Source of the DNA: Clostridiales bacterium
Lineage (GTDB): Bacteria > Bacillota > Clostridia > Lachnospirales > Lachnospiraceae
Length of the DNA stretch: 64,000 bases
Direction: 5' to 3'
NCBI GenBank assembly: GCA_018365455.1
Contig: JAGZJZ010000030.1
Location: 9,563-73,562, forward strand
Under the pieces are notes generated by a model. The model did not search any database, was not told the DNA's origin, and saw nothing but the letters and a program-made list of their open reading frames with translations. Shown here one piece after another: positions 45,467 through 54,646 of this stretch. Each line of letters opens with the position of its first letter. Within the stretch, counting starts at the first letter, position 1. A program made the translations under genes and the position numbers.

Positions 45467-46363
45467 CTATTGCTCACCAAAATATTCCTTTCCAAACTCA
45501 ATATCTCTGTGCATGCACTCTTTTAATTTTTCTAAGGAATCAAATTTCATCTCAGGGCGCTCAAACGTATAGAGCAGAATCTCAATTGTCTTGCCATAGA
45601 GATCCTGGTCAAAATCAAAAATATACGTCTCAACACCCCGGAATGATTCGCCCACAGTAGGCTTATAACCAATATTGGTAATGCCGGGATACAGCTTCCC
45701 GTCAATTACGGTCTTAGATGCATATACGCCATTGGGCGGCAATAACTTTTCTTTCTCCGGAACCAGATTGGTAGTAGGCATTCCAAGGGTTCTGCCGATT
45801 TTTCTTCCATGAAGCACTTCACCGATGATACCATACGGGCGTCCCAGAAGTTCATTTACAACTCCCATATTGCCTTTTTTTAACTCTTCCTTTACAAATG
45901 TACTGCTGATATCTTTCCCCTCATATTTCTTTTTATGAATCACTTCTACCTGATATCCATATTTATCCTGAAGGTTCTGCAGGAGTCTGTAATCTCCCTT
46001 TCTCTGATATCCGAAATGAAAATCTGTTCCTACAACCAGATATTTTGCATGAAGGCGTTCTGACAGGATCCGGGATACAAACGCTTCCGGCTCCATATGG
46101 GATATTTCCGGCACAAAAGGACATTCGATCAGACAGGAAAGCCCCTGGTCTTCCAGAAGTGACCTGCGCTCCTCGCCTGTTAATAATACTTCAGACTTGT
46201 TTGAGTTCAGGGTGAAAACTACACCTTTTAAACCATCCCGCTGAAGCTGTCTGACACGCCTGATCAACCTTTGATGCCCTCTGTGTAAACTGTCAAATTT
46301 ACCTAAGGTTACCGCACATTCTTCCTTACAGCTAAATTCTGTCGTTCCTACGATGTACTCCAT
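45467..46363 (-). CDS. ribF: bifunctional riboflavin kinase / FAD synthetase
   Basis: The 298-residue product has the FAD synthetase domain (TLGKFDSLHRGHQRLIRRVR with the GxFDxxHxGH motif, VVGTDFHFGYQRKGDYRLL, KEDISSTFVKEELKKG-like ISSTFVK) and the riboflavin kinase domain (GRKIGRTLGMPTTNLVPEK, GVYASKTVIDG). It makes FMN then FAD from riboflavin. AACTGGAGGGAC precedes the ATG, 23 bases after truB. Confidence 0.97.
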   Translation of the reverse strand: MEYIVGTTEFSCKEECAVTLGKFDSLHRGHQRLIRRVRQLQRDGLKGVVFTLNSNKSEVLLTGEERRSLLEDQGLSCLIECPFVPEISHMEPEAFVSRILSERLHAKYLVVGTDFHFGYQRKGDYRLLQNLQDKYGYQVEVIHKKKYEGKDISSTFVKEELKKGNMGVVNELLGRPYGIIGEVLHGRKIGRTLGMPTTNLVPEKEKLLPPNGVYASKTVIDGKLYPGITNIGYKPTVGESFRGVETYIFDFDQDLYGKTIEILLYTFERPEMKFDSLEKLKECMHRDIEFGKEYFGEQ

Positions 46364-46386
46364 ACTCTTTTGTCCCTCCAGTTGCC

Positions 46387-47283
46387 TTAAACGTTAAATA
46401 TCTTGACCGGTTTAAATCTTTTTTCTGCTTTTTCATAGCCGTATATAGCAAAAAACTGTCCCCCGGCATCATAAACCCTTACGGGTCCATCCTGCAAAGG
46501 AACCTGCACCGACATATGCTTTTCATAAAACATATTGCCATTGTATAATAATTTGTGGAACTCTTCACTTACATCAACCCTGGGGTATTCCATGAACATT
46601 TCGTCAATCGGCGTAATATGATCCATCAAGGATCCGTTATCCCGCAATTCTTCGATCTGCCCCAGCGTAAAACTGTCTGCAATAGCAAAGGTTCCCGCTT
46701 TTGTTCGGATCAGACTTTCCATGCAGCCGCCACAGCCAAGTTTTTCACCAATATCATGACACAAAGTACGTATGTAAGTTCCCTTTGAGCAGGAAACGGT
46801 CATGGTAACACGAGGCAGCGCAGTCTCTTCAACTTTAATCTCATGGATATGGACTAATCTTGCCTTCCGCTCAATGACTTTCCCTTCCCTAGCCAATTCG
46901 TACAGTTTCTTTCCGTCTACTTTTAATGCGGAGTACATGGGCGGAATCTGTTCATAATCACCTCTAAAGCTCTGTATCGCTTCCAGCACTTCCTGTTCCG
47001 TAGATGTCACTTTACGTTCCGACAGGACTGCTCCGCTGGTATCCTGTGTATCTGTTACGGTACCAAGAAGCATCACCGCCCGGTATGTTTTATCCCGGTC
47101 TGTAAGCATATCACAAAGTTTTGTACCTTTTCCCAGACATACAGGAAGAACACCGGCAGCATCGGGATCCAAAGTACCGGTATGACCGATTTTTTTCTGC
47201 TTTAAAATACCGCGCAGCTTAGCTACTACATCATGGGAAGTATACCCCTGTTCTTTATAAACATTTATAATTCCATGAATCAC
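46387..47283 (-). CDS. truB: tRNA pseudouridine(55) synthase
   Basis: The 298-residue product shows GIINVYKEQGYTSHDVVAKL, KKIGHTGTLDPDAAGVLPVC with the catalytic aspartate in the HTGTLDP motif, and SKGTYIRTLCHDIGE. It makes pseudouridine 55 in the T loop of tRNAs. A GTG start at 47283 overlaps the upstream stop (GTGA), with GGAG 8 bases before. Confidence 0.97.
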   Translation of the reverse strand: MIHGIINVYKEQGYTSHDVVAKLRGILKQKKIGHTGTLDPDAAGVLPVCLGKGTKLCDMLTDRDKTYRAVMLLGTVTDTQDTSGAVLSERKVTSTEQEVLEAIQSFRGDYEQIPPMYSALKVDGKKLYELAREGKVIERKARLVHIHEIKVEETALPRVTMTVSCSKGTYIRTLCHDIGEKLGCGGCMESLIRTKAGTFAIADSFTLGQIEELRDNGSLMDHITPIDEMFMEYPRVDVSEEFHKLLYNGNMFYEKHMSVQVPLQDGPVRVYDAGGQFFAIYGYEKAEKRFKPVKIFNV

Positions 47284-48248
47284 GATTCTTTCTCCTGCAT
47301 CAGCTGCTTTTCTATATGTTTTGTCAAGTTATTAAGCACATCATGCATGGTTCCCTGCATTGTACATCCTGCAGCACGTACATGACCTCCACCGCCAAAA
47401 TAAGCTCCTATTTTGCTTACATCAACAATACCATTGGATCGCATGCTTACCTTAAATTCCTGGTTTCCGGTCTCATAGATGAAAATTGCCACTTCCACAC
47501 CTTTTGTATTGCGAAGCTGGCTTACTATTCCATCCAAATCTTTTGGTTCTACTCCATAAAAAACCATATCTTTTTGACGGATCGCGCTGATAATGCATTG
47601 TCCATTCAGAACCATGATGCTCTCCAGGAGCGCTCTTCCCAGAATCTGATTCTGTACATACGATTTTTTATAATACGTATCATCTAAGATTCCGGAAAAA
47701 TCTATTCCTTTATCCATCAGGTCCGCTGCTGCACGCATCGTTTTCGGTGAAGTACAGCTGTACTGAAAGACTCCCGTATCATGTGCGATTCCCATGTAGA
47801 GTGCTTCCGCTATTTCTTTTGTAATCTTATCTTTGTCTAACACATCATAAACCAGTTCAGAAGTAGAGCTTGCTTCCGGGACAATATAATCCACATCAGC
47901 AAATCCGGAATTGCTGATGTGGTGGTCAATGCACATCCTGCGTTTTGCAGTTTCAAAATAAGTTGCTGCATCTCCCAATCGCCCTTTATCGCCGCAATCC
48001 AGGGAAATAAAAAGATCATATTCCATATTCTTGTCACAGGTATGGTGAATCTCATCAGTCCCCTGAAGAAAACGGTAAGAGTTCGGAATCGCCTCTAAAT
48101 ATACATCTACATCTGTAATATGCGGGAAGTTTTTCTTAATATAGAGATACATTCCCATGCTGGAACCCACGCAGTCACCGTCCGGCCTGATGTGGCCGGC
48201 GATTGCTACCGTTTTCACATGATTCAGTTCAGATGCTATGTTATTCAT
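47280..48248 (-). CDS. nrnA: DHH/DHHA1 nanoRNase / pAp phosphatase
   Basis: The product of about 322 residues has AIAGHIRPDGDCVGSSMGMY (DHH motif I), LDCGDKGRLGDA, CIDHHISNSGFADVDY (DHH) and the C-terminal GGGGHVRAAGCTM of the DHHA1 domain. It degrades 2-5 nt RNAs and dephosphorylates pAp. The start at 48248 overlaps the rbfA stop by 8 bases; a longer frame would overlap rbfA further. Confidence 0.93.
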   Translation of the reverse strand: MNNIASELNHVKTVAIAGHIRPDGDCVGSSMGMYLYIKKNFPHITDVDVYLEAIPNSYRFLQGTDEIHHTCDKNMEYDLFISLDCGDKGRLGDAATYFETAKRRMCIDHHISNSGFADVDYIVPEASSTSELVYDVLDKDKITKEIAEALYMGIAHDTGVFQYSCTSPKTMRAAADLMDKGIDFSGILDDTYYKKSYVQNQILGRALLESIMVLNGQCIISAIRQKDMVFYGVEPKDLDGIVSQLRNTKGVEVAIFIYETGNQEFKVSMRSNGIVDVSKIGAYFGGGGHVRAAGCTMQGTMHDVLNNLTKHIEKQLMQEKES

Positions 48249-48627
48249 TCTCATCATCCTTTTCTGTCTCTTTGATATCTTTGTTGACATCATCAATAAG
48301 TTTCGACATATTCACACCGTACTCAATGGACTGATCTAAGATAAAGCGAACTTCAGGCGTATTGCGAAGATTAATCGTTCTGGCAAGCTGCCTGCGGATA
48401 TAACCCTCTGCGCTTTTCAGCCCTGCAAGTGTATCTGCCTGGGATTTTTCGTCTCCCAGGACGCTGATATACGCTTTACAGCTTTTCAGATCCGGTGCTA
48501 CTTCAACGGCAACTACAGAAGTCATAGGATTAATCCTGGGATCTTTGATTTCCCCACGGATTATATTGGATAACTCATGCTGAACTTCTGCATTGACACG
48601 TGTATTTTTAATACTGTTTTTTCTCAT
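48241..48627 (-). CDS. rbfA: ribosome-binding factor A
   Basis: The 128-residue product (NTRVNAEVQHELSNIIRGEI, KDPRINPMTSVVAVEVAPDL, LRNTPEVRFILDQSIEYG) is RbfA, a KH-fold factor for 30S maturation. ACGGAGTTTTAAAT precedes the ATG, 20 bases after infB. The C-terminus is acidic. Confidence 0.96.
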   Translation of the reverse strand: MRKNSIKNTRVNAEVQHELSNIIRGEIKDPRINPMTSVVAVEVAPDLKSCKAYISVLGDEKSQADTLAGLKSAEGYIRRQLARTINLRNTPEVRFILDQSIEYGVNMSKLIDDVNKDIKETEKDDENE

Positions 48628-48646
48628 ATTTAAAACTCCGTTCTAC

Positions 48647-51600
48647 TTAACGTGGAACCTCAACCATTGTGTACGCTTCTACCTGGTCAAACTCTTGCAC
48701 GTCATTGAATTTTTCAAATACCAGACCACATTCATAACCTGATTTTACTTCTTTTACGTCATCTTTAAAACGTTTCAGTGATGCAAGCGGTCCTTCAAAA
48801 ATCTGATTTCCTTCTCTGGTAATACGTACGGAACATCCTCTCTGGAAAATACCATCCAGCACATAGGAACCGGCAATTGTACCAATACCGGATGCTTTAA
48901 ATGTCTGGCGTACTTCTGCATGCCCCAGTACTTTTTCTTCAAATACAGGATCCAGCATACCCTTCATTGCTGCTTCCACATCAGCGATTGCATCATAGAT
49001 AACACGGTATAAATTCACATTTACACCTTCGCGTTCTGCAGTAAGCTTAGCAGTTGCATCCGGACGGACATTAAATCCGATAATAATTGCATTAGATGCT
49101 GATGCCAGGATAACGTCAGATTCATTGATTGCACCAACTCCGCCGTGGATAATCTTAACTACCACTTCATCATTGGAAAGTTTTAAGAGGCTCTGTTTTA
49201 CTGCTTCTACACTACCCTGTACATCGGCTTTCACGATAATTCCAAATTCTTTTAAATTACCGGCTTTAATCTGTGTGAAGAGATCGTCCAGAGACATTTT
49301 TGCTTTTGTATCTTCCAGAAGTTTTTCACGTCCCTGACTGATAAAGGTTTCTGCAAAGCTTCTTGCTTCTTTATCGCTGTCAGTTGCTACAAATATTTCA
49401 CCTGCGTTTGGTACGTCGCTTAATCCTAAGATTTCAACTGGTGTAGAAGGACCTGCTTCTTTTACTCTTCTTCCCTTGTCATCCATCATAGCACGAACTT
49501 TACCAAAACAGGAACCTGCTGCAATTGGATCACCAACTCTTAAAGTACCTTTTTGAACCAGAACGGTTGCTACCGGTCCTTTTCCTTTATCCAGCTCTGC
49601 CTCGATTACAAGTCCTCTGGCTTTTCTCTTAGGATTTGCTTTTAACTCTGCGACTTCTGCTGTTAAGATAATCATTTCCAGAAGCTGATCCATACCTTCC
49701 TGGGTATGAGCAGAAACCGGTACAAATATGGTACTTCCGCCCCAGTCTTCCGGAATCAGTTCATATTCGGATAATTCCTGTTTTACTCTTTCGATATTGG
49801 CACTTGGCTTATCAATTTTGTTAATCGCAACGATAATTTCAATTCCGGCTGCTTTCGCATGGTTGATAGCTTCAACGGTCTGAGGCATTACACCATCATC
49901 TGCAGCTACTACCAGAATGGCAATATCTGTAGAATTTGCACCACGCATACGCATAGCTGTAAATGCTTCATGTCCCGGTGTATCCAGGAATGTAATCTTC
50001 TGTCCGTCAATATTAACCACATATGCACCAATATGCTGTGTGATTCCCCCTGCTTCTTTTGCAATAACATGTGTGTTACGGATTGCATCCAGAAGGGATG
50101 TTTTTCCATGGTCAACATGACCCATAACACATACTACCGGAGGTCTTGCCACTAATGTTGCATCATCATCGTCATCCTCTTTTAAGAGTTCTGCGATCAC
50201 ATCTACTTTTACTTCATGCTCTGCAATACAGTTGTATTCCAATGCAATTTCTTCTGCCTTATCATAATCGATTTCATGATTTACCGTAACCATAGTACCC
50301 TGAAGGAATAATTTCTTAACAATGGCAGCTGCCTGGATTTTCATTTTATCCGCAAGTTCTTTAATCGTCATTACATCTGGTAAAATGATTGTCTTGATTT
50401 CATCTTCCTTCTTTTCCACTGGCTGTGGTACCGGCTTAACTGGTTTAGCAGTCTTATTAATAGCTTTCCCGCCCTTGAAATTACTATTCTTCTGATTTGG
50501 ACGGTTTCCTTTGTTTTCTTTTGAAAATTTATCAGTCTTATCAGATTTATTAAATTTATCTGCTCTGTTTCTGGATTCTTTTGTAATTGGCTTGGATAAA
50601 TCTGATTTTGGAGCGCTTGATGCGGCACCGTAAGAACCCGTTCCCTGTGAGCGAGGACCATTATTGTAAGGTCTCTGTCCGCCTTGGCCGCCCTGGTTAT
50701 TGTAAGGTCTCTGTCCGCCTTGACCGCCCTGGTTGTTGTAAGGTCTCTGGCTGCCTTGACCGCCCTGGTTGTTGTAAGGTCTCTGGCCGCCCTGACCACC
50801 CTGGTTGTAAGGTCTCTGGCCGCCCTGACCGCCCTGGTTGTAAGGTCTCTGTCCGCCTTGACCACCCTGGTTGTTGTAAGGTCTCTGGCCGCCCTGACCG
50901 CCCTGATTGTTGTAAGGTCTCTGGCCGCCCTGACCGCCCTGATTGTTGTAAGGTCTCTGGCCGCCCTGACCGCCCTGGTTATTGTAAGTTCTCTGACCAC
51001 CCTGGCTGTTTTGATTGTTATAAGTTCTCTGACCACCCTGGCTGTTCTGATTATTATAAGTTCTCTGACCACCCTGGCTGTTCTGATTATTATAAGTTCT
51101 CTGGCCACCCTGGCTGTTCTGGTTATGATAAGGTCTTTGTTCACCCTGGCTATTCTGGTTGTTATAAGGTCTCTGGCCGCCTTGACTGTTCTGGTTGTTA
51201 TAAGGTCTCTGGCCACCCTGGCTGTTCTGATTATTATAAGGTCTCTGGCCACCCTGACTGTTCTGGTTATGATAAGGTCTCTGTTCTGTTTCCTGTGGTC
51301 TGCTGCCTGATGCCGCAGATGACACTGGCTGTGATTCCTTGGCAGCTGTATGCTGCACCGCAGCTGCCGCTGGCTGTGCGGAAACTGGTTTTGTCTGAAC
51401 GTCACTTGCTGTTGCCGGCTGAACCGTTGGTTTTACCGGCGCTGCTGACTGTACACGTACTTCCGGCACTTCCTGTGCCTTTACTGTCTGCTGGCTCTGT
51501 GGGCGCTGTGCGGTACCAGTCGTTCCCTGAGGTCTTCTTGACTGTCCCTGGGTGCGCTGCTGTCCCGGACGCTGCTGCATTCCGGTGCGGCTGTTCTGGG

Positions 51601-51889
51601 GACGGAATACCTGTGATATATTCTTTTTCTTTACCGGTTCTCCTGTGGTTTGCTCTTTACCTTCCGGTTTTGTAGCTGTGGATGCTTCCTGTGCCTTTAC
51701 TTCTCCTGCTCCCGTAGCAGGTTTAGCAGTGCCTTTTCCGATATTTTTACGGATGTCATCCACCATACCTTCCTCTATTGTACTCATATGGCTCTTTACC
51801 GTTATTCCTTTCTCTGTAAGATAATTCATGACTTCTTTATTTTGCTTCCCTAATTCTTTTGCTAACTCATGTACTCTCAATTTTGACAT
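48647..51889 (-). CDS. infB: translation initiation factor IF-2 with repeat-rich N-terminus
   Basis: The 1080-residue product begins with an IF2_N domain (MSKLRVHELAKELGKQNKEV). After it come a low-complexity region (about 55-480), a second IF2_N (MTIKELADKMKIQAAAIVKK), the GTPase domain (GHVDHGKTSLLDAI, DTPGHEAFTAMR, NKIDKP) and the C-terminal domains that bind fMet-tRNA. The low-complexity part holds about 18 units of 11-12 residues of the type RPYNNQGGQGGQ, and its Gly/Gln/Asn/Arg composition resembles prion-like or RGG sequences. AACGGAGGTAGTAAT precedes the ATG. It follows ylxQ in the nusA operon. Confidence 0.97.
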   Translation of the reverse strand: MSKLRVHELAKELGKQNKEVMNYLTEKGITVKSHMSTIEEGMVDDIRKNIGKGTAKPATGAGEVKAQEASTATKPEGKEQTTGEPVKKKNISQVFRPQNSRTGMQQRPGQQRTQGQSRRPQGTTGTAQRPQSQQTVKAQEVPEVRVQSAAPVKPTVQPATASDVQTKPVSAQPAAAAVQHTAAKESQPVSSAASGSRPQETEQRPYHNQNSQGGQRPYNNQNSQGGQRPYNNQNSQGGQRPYNNQNSQGEQRPYHNQNSQGGQRTYNNQNSQGGQRTYNNQNSQGGQRTYNNQNSQGGQRTYNNQGGQGGQRPYNNQGGQGGQRPYNNQGGQGGQRPYNNQGGQGGQRPYNQGGQGGQRPYNQGGQGGQRPYNNQGGQGSQRPYNNQGGQGGQRPYNNQGGQGGQRPYNNGPRSQGTGSYGAASSAPKSDLSKPITKESRNRADKFNKSDKTDKFSKENKGNRPNQKNSNFKGGKAINKTAKPVKPVPQPVEKKEDEIKTIILPDVMTIKELADKMKIQAAAIVKKLFLQGTMVTVNHEIDYDKAEEIALEYNCIAEHEVKVDVIAELLKEDDDDDATLVARPPVVCVMGHVDHGKTSLLDAIRNTHVIAKEAGGITQHIGAYVVNIDGQKITFLDTPGHEAFTAMRMRGANSTDIAILVVAADDGVMPQTVEAINHAKAAGIEIIVAINKIDKPSANIERVKQELSEYELIPEDWGGSTIFVPVSAHTQEGMDQLLEMIILTAEVAELKANPKRKARGLVIEAELDKGKGPVATVLVQKGTLRVGDPIAAGSCFGKVRAMMDDKGRRVKEAGPSTPVEILGLSDVPNAGEIFVATDSDKEARSFAETFISQGREKLLEDTKAKMSLDDLFTQIKAGNLKEFGIIVKADVQGSVEAVKQSLLKLSNDEVVVKIIHGGVGAINESDVILASASNAIIIGFNVRPDATAKLTAEREGVNVNLYRVIYDAIADVEAAMKGMLDPVFEEKVLGHAEVRQTFKASGIGTIAGSYVLDGIFQRGCSVRITREGNQIFEGPLASLKRFKDDVKEVKSGYECGLVFEKFNDVQEFDQVEAYTMVEVPR
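50660..51280 (-). repeat. 36-bp tandem repeat inside infB
   Basis: About 18 tandem copies of a 36-bp unit (two of 33 bp) encode RPYNNQGGQGGQ, RPYNNQNSQGGQ or RTYNNQNSQGGQ. Units cluster by variant: GGQ-type towards the C-terminal side, NSQ-type towards the N-terminal side, which points to local duplication. The high identity creates long open frames on the other strand that are not genes. Confidence 0.95.
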
Positions 51890-51902
51890 ATTACTACCTC
51901 CG

Positions 51903-52214
51903 TTAATTACTGTTACTAAGCTGCTTTTCTATGGCAGTAGATAAACCCTGGTCGGTCACTGCTAAAGATGCCCGAAACTCCTTTCCAATGGCGATGCCCA
52001 GATCAATCTTCGTTCCATAAAAATAAATCGGCACTTCATAGTACGTACACATATTCTGAAATTTTTTTCTGGTATTATCGGAGGCTTCTTCGGAGATAAT
52101 CACAAGACATGCATGCCCTGATTTCACTGCTTTCTCCGTCGAGAATTCGCCGCTTACAACTTTGCCGGCTTTCATTGCCAAACCAATGAGAGACAGAATT
52201 TTATTTTGTTTCAA
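51903..52214 (-). CDS. ylxQ: L7Ae-family RNA-binding protein YlxQ
   Basis: The 103-residue product (ILSLIGLAMKAGKVVSGEFS, KAVKSGHACLVIISEEASDN, LGIAIGKEFRASLAVTD) is the L7Ae/L30e-like protein encoded in nusA operons; it binds kink-turn RNA. It starts with TTG at 52214 (AAGGAGATAGAGCATA upstream) and overlaps ylxR by 14 bases. Confidence 0.9.
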   Translation of the reverse strand: MKQNKILSLIGLAMKAGKVVSGEFSTEKAVKSGHACLVIISEEASDNTRKKFQNMCTYYEVPIYFYGTKIDLGIAIGKEFRASLAVTDQGLSTAIEKQLSNSN

Positions 52215-52479
52215 TATGCTCTATCTCCTTTTTTAAACCTTCATATACAGATGGTGGTATGCTCATTTTTAATGAACGTTCCAGCCCTTTGCTTTTCACT
52301 GCCTTTTCAAAACATTCTTTTGAAAAGCACAGATATGCGCCTCTACCATTTTTTTTACCGGTCGTATCAATGATAAGTTCGTCTTCCGGTGTTTTGAGGA
52401 CTCTCATCATTTCTTTTTTGTTTTTCATTTCCTGGCATCCGATGCATTTACGCATAGGTGCTTTTTTAACCTGGCTCAT
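52201..52479 (-). CDS. ylxR: YlxR (DUF448) RNA-binding protein
   Basis: The 92-residue product has RKCIGCQEMKNKKEMMRVLK and KKNGRGAYLCFSKECFEKAV, the conserved CxGC and GRGAYLC motifs of YlxR. The family binds RNA and influences transcription or RNase P. GAAGGAGTACAGT precedes the ATG. Confidence 0.93.
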   Translation of the reverse strand: MSQVKKAPMRKCIGCQEMKNKKEMMRVLKTPEDELIIDTTGKKNGRGAYLCFSKECFEKAVKSKGLERSLKMSIPPSVYEGLKKEIEHIETK

Positions 52480-52494
52480 ACTGTACTCCTTCGA

Positions 52495-53790
52495 CTACTG
52501 CTCTTCCGGATCCGGACCGGCTTCCAGAGAAGCTTCTTCTTCAAGAATGTCCGCATCAAAACCGTCTTCTTCCATCAGTTCATTTTCGTGAAACAATTCA
52601 TCCTCTGTATATGCTTCCTGGTCTTCCATAATGTCCTGTGCAAATGATTCCTGCTCATCTGCCATCTCATTATAATTTTCTTCTTCAAAGAATCCTTCTT
52701 CTGCCTCCTCTTCGAAAATATCTTCTTCGTAAGGATCATCATAGAAATCACCGGATTCTCTGGCCTGGGTTTCACTCTTGATATCTATCTTAAAACCGGT
52801 AAGCCTTGCTGCCAGTCTTGCATTCTGTCCCTCTTTACCGATAGCCAGTGACAACTGGTAATCCGGAACTACAACTTTGGCGGTTTTCTCATCGTTATCA
52901 GCGATAACGGAGATCACTTTTGCAGGGCTTAAGGCATTTTCAATAAGTATTGCAGGATTCTCATCCCAGTTGATGATATCGATCTTTTCTCCTCTGAGTT
53001 CATTTACAATGGTGTTAACCCTTGCACCGTTTAATCCCACACATGCACCAACCGGATCTACATCAGAGTTGTTTGACCATACTGCGATTTTGGTTCTGCT
53101 TCCTGCTTCTCTTGCGATACTTTTAATCTCAACGGTTCCGTCTTTTACTTCTGTTACTTCGGATTCAAAGAGACGTTTTACCAGTTCCGGATGTGTTCTG
53201 GATACCAAAATTTTAGGTCCTTTTGGAGTATCCTTTACTTCCAGCACATACACTTTAATACGTTCTGTAGGTTTAAAGACTTCACCCTTCACCATTTCAT
53301 TTTCATTTAAGATTGCGTCAACCTTGCCCATATTGATACTTACATTCTTGCCAAGATATCTTTGAACAATACCGGTAACCACATCTTTTTCTTTGCCATA
53401 GTACTGATTAAAGAGTACTTTACGCTCTTCTTCACGGATTTTCTGTAAAATAACGTTCTTTGCGTTCTGTGTGGCAATACGTCCAAACTCTTTGGATTTA
53501 ACTTCCACATTTACAATATCACCAATATCATACTTGGAATCAATCATCATTGCATTCACAAGACTGATCTCCATAACGCTGTCTTCTACTTTTTCTACCA
53601 CTGTCTTTTCCATAAATACATGGTACTCACAGGTATCCGGGTTAATGGAAACTTTTACGTTGTCTGCTTTACCAAAGTGGTTTTTGCATGCCTGAATCAG
53701 TGACTGTTCGATTGCCTCCAGCAAAGTATCTTTGCTGATGTTCTTCTCCTTTTCCAGAATATTCAGCGCTTCTAACAATTCGTTATTCAT
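52495..53790 (-). CDS. nusA: transcription termination/antitermination factor NusA
   Basis: The 431-residue product has the RNA-polymerase-binding N-terminal domain, an S1 domain (about 135-200, VVTGIVQRYLGKNVSINMGK), and two KH domains (GARVNTIVNELRGEKIDIIN, LAIGKEGQNARLAARLTGF). The last 75 residues are strongly acidic and disordered, an extension beyond the bacterial core. AAGGAGGAAAAATATAATC precedes the ATG. Confidence 0.97.
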   Translation of the reverse strand: MNNELLEALNILEKEKNISKDTLLEAIEQSLIQACKNHFGKADNVKVSINPDTCEYHVFMEKTVVEKVEDSVMEISLVNAMMIDSKYDIGDIVNVEVKSKEFGRIATQNAKNVILQKIREEERKVLFNQYYGKEKDVVTGIVQRYLGKNVSINMGKVDAILNENEMVKGEVFKPTERIKVYVLEVKDTPKGPKILVSRTHPELVKRLFESEVTEVKDGTVEIKSIAREAGSRTKIAVWSNNSDVDPVGACVGLNGARVNTIVNELRGEKIDIINWDENPAILIENALSPAKVISVIADNDEKTAKVVVPDYQLSLAIGKEGQNARLAARLTGFKIDIKSETQARESGDFYDDPYEEDIFEEEAEEGFFEEENYNEMADEQESFAQDIMEDQEAYTEDELFHENELMEEDGFDADILEEEASLEAGPDPEEQ

Positions 53791-53811
53791 GATTATATTT
53801 TTCCTCCTTGA

Positions 53812-54279
53812 TTAGAAATCGAACGCCAGCCTGATCAGCGCAATATCCGATTTCTCAAACTTCATTTCTTCTTTGTCTTCTAATTCAATAGTTACGCTCT
53901 CTTTATCATAGGCACATAAGATTCCGACGAATTCTTTTTGTTTATTAAAAGCACGATAAGTACGGATCTCTACTTCTTCCCCCATACTTCGTTCGAAATC
54001 TTTCTCCTTTTTCAGCGGCCTTCCAAGTCCGGGAGAACTCACTTCCAGGATATAAGCATCTTCAATAAAATCCTTCTGGTCTAATATTTCACTTAATGCA
54101 CGGCTCACTACTTCACAGTCATCAATTGCGATACCGCCTTCTTTGTCGATATATGCGCGCAGGTACCAGCTTCCACCCTCCTTCACATATTCCACATCAA
54201 CCAGTTCAAATGCATGTTCCTGCACAATTGGTAAGAGGATTTCTTCTGTTTTCTGCTCATAGATTTCTTTTTTCGTCAT
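53812..54279 (-). CDS. rimP: ribosome maturation factor RimP
   Basis: The product of about 155 residues (LPIVQEHAFELVDVEYVKEG, LRAYIDKEGGIAIDDCEVVS, YILEVSSPGLGRPLKKEKDF) is RimP, needed for 30S maturation. The ATG at 54279 has AAAGGCG at a normal distance; an ATG two codons earlier is too close. First gene of the nusA-infB operon. Confidence 0.95.
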   Translation of the reverse strand: MTKKEIYEQKTEEILLPIVQEHAFELVDVEYVKEGGSWYLRAYIDKEGGIAIDDCEVVSRALSEILDQKDFIEDAYILEVSSPGLGRPLKKEKDFERSMGEEVEIRTYRAFNKQKEFVGILCAYDKESVTIELEDKEEMKFEKSDIALIRLAFDF

Positions 54280-54302
54280 CTGCATCGCCTTTCTGTTCTA
54301 CA

Positions 54303-54335
54303 CAATAAAGATGAGTGGACTTTCGCCCACTCATA
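54303..54335 (-). terminator. hairpin in the rimP leader
   Basis: atgagtgg (54311-54318) pairs with ccactcat (54327-54334), followed on the minus strand by CTTTATTG. It lies just before rimP and may act as a leader attenuator. Confidence 0.45.
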
Positions 54336-54646
54336 CTCTAGTAATTTATTCATCATCTTGTTCATTATAGCACCGTGAATTGTAAATTGCAACCCCCAAT
54401 TTGGGAGAAACTCCCTTATAAAGAATCTTGAGGTAACAGTTCAGACAGGTATGCGCATTTACTGAGTATACCGTAAGAAAGTGATTCAGGAGTGCAAAAA
54501 TCCCATCGCGTAAGCGATTATGAATGGATTTTTGCAGTAACAGGTCAGCTCGTCTGAACTGTTACTCTTAAGGTTACTGCTCAGTCTTTCCCGTATGCGC
54601 AATTGTACAACGTTGCTGACTGGAAAAAGAGATGGCTGCAGGTAAA
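54336..54646. other. intergenic region between parC and the rimP operon
   Basis: This holds the nested palindrome at 54433-54601 and the presumed promoter of the rimP operon. No gene is seen. Confidence 0.5.
54433..54601. repeat. nested palindromic intergenic element
   Basis: Outer arms gtaacagttcagac (54433-54446) and gtctgaactgttac (54552-54565) are a perfect 14-bp match. Inside, tgcaaaaatcc (54493-54503) pairs with ggatttttgca (54526-54536), which encloses atcgc-gtaa-gcgat (54505-54518). The word gtatgcgca flanks the core on both sides (about 54450 and 54593). It looks like a REP/MITE-type element, non-coding. Confidence 0.7.

Noticed and set aside
50587..51675. Long plus-strand open frames opposite infB
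   Set aside because: They are antisense shadows of the 36-bp repeat, lacking ribosome sites and with repetitive Cys/His or Leu/Val composition.
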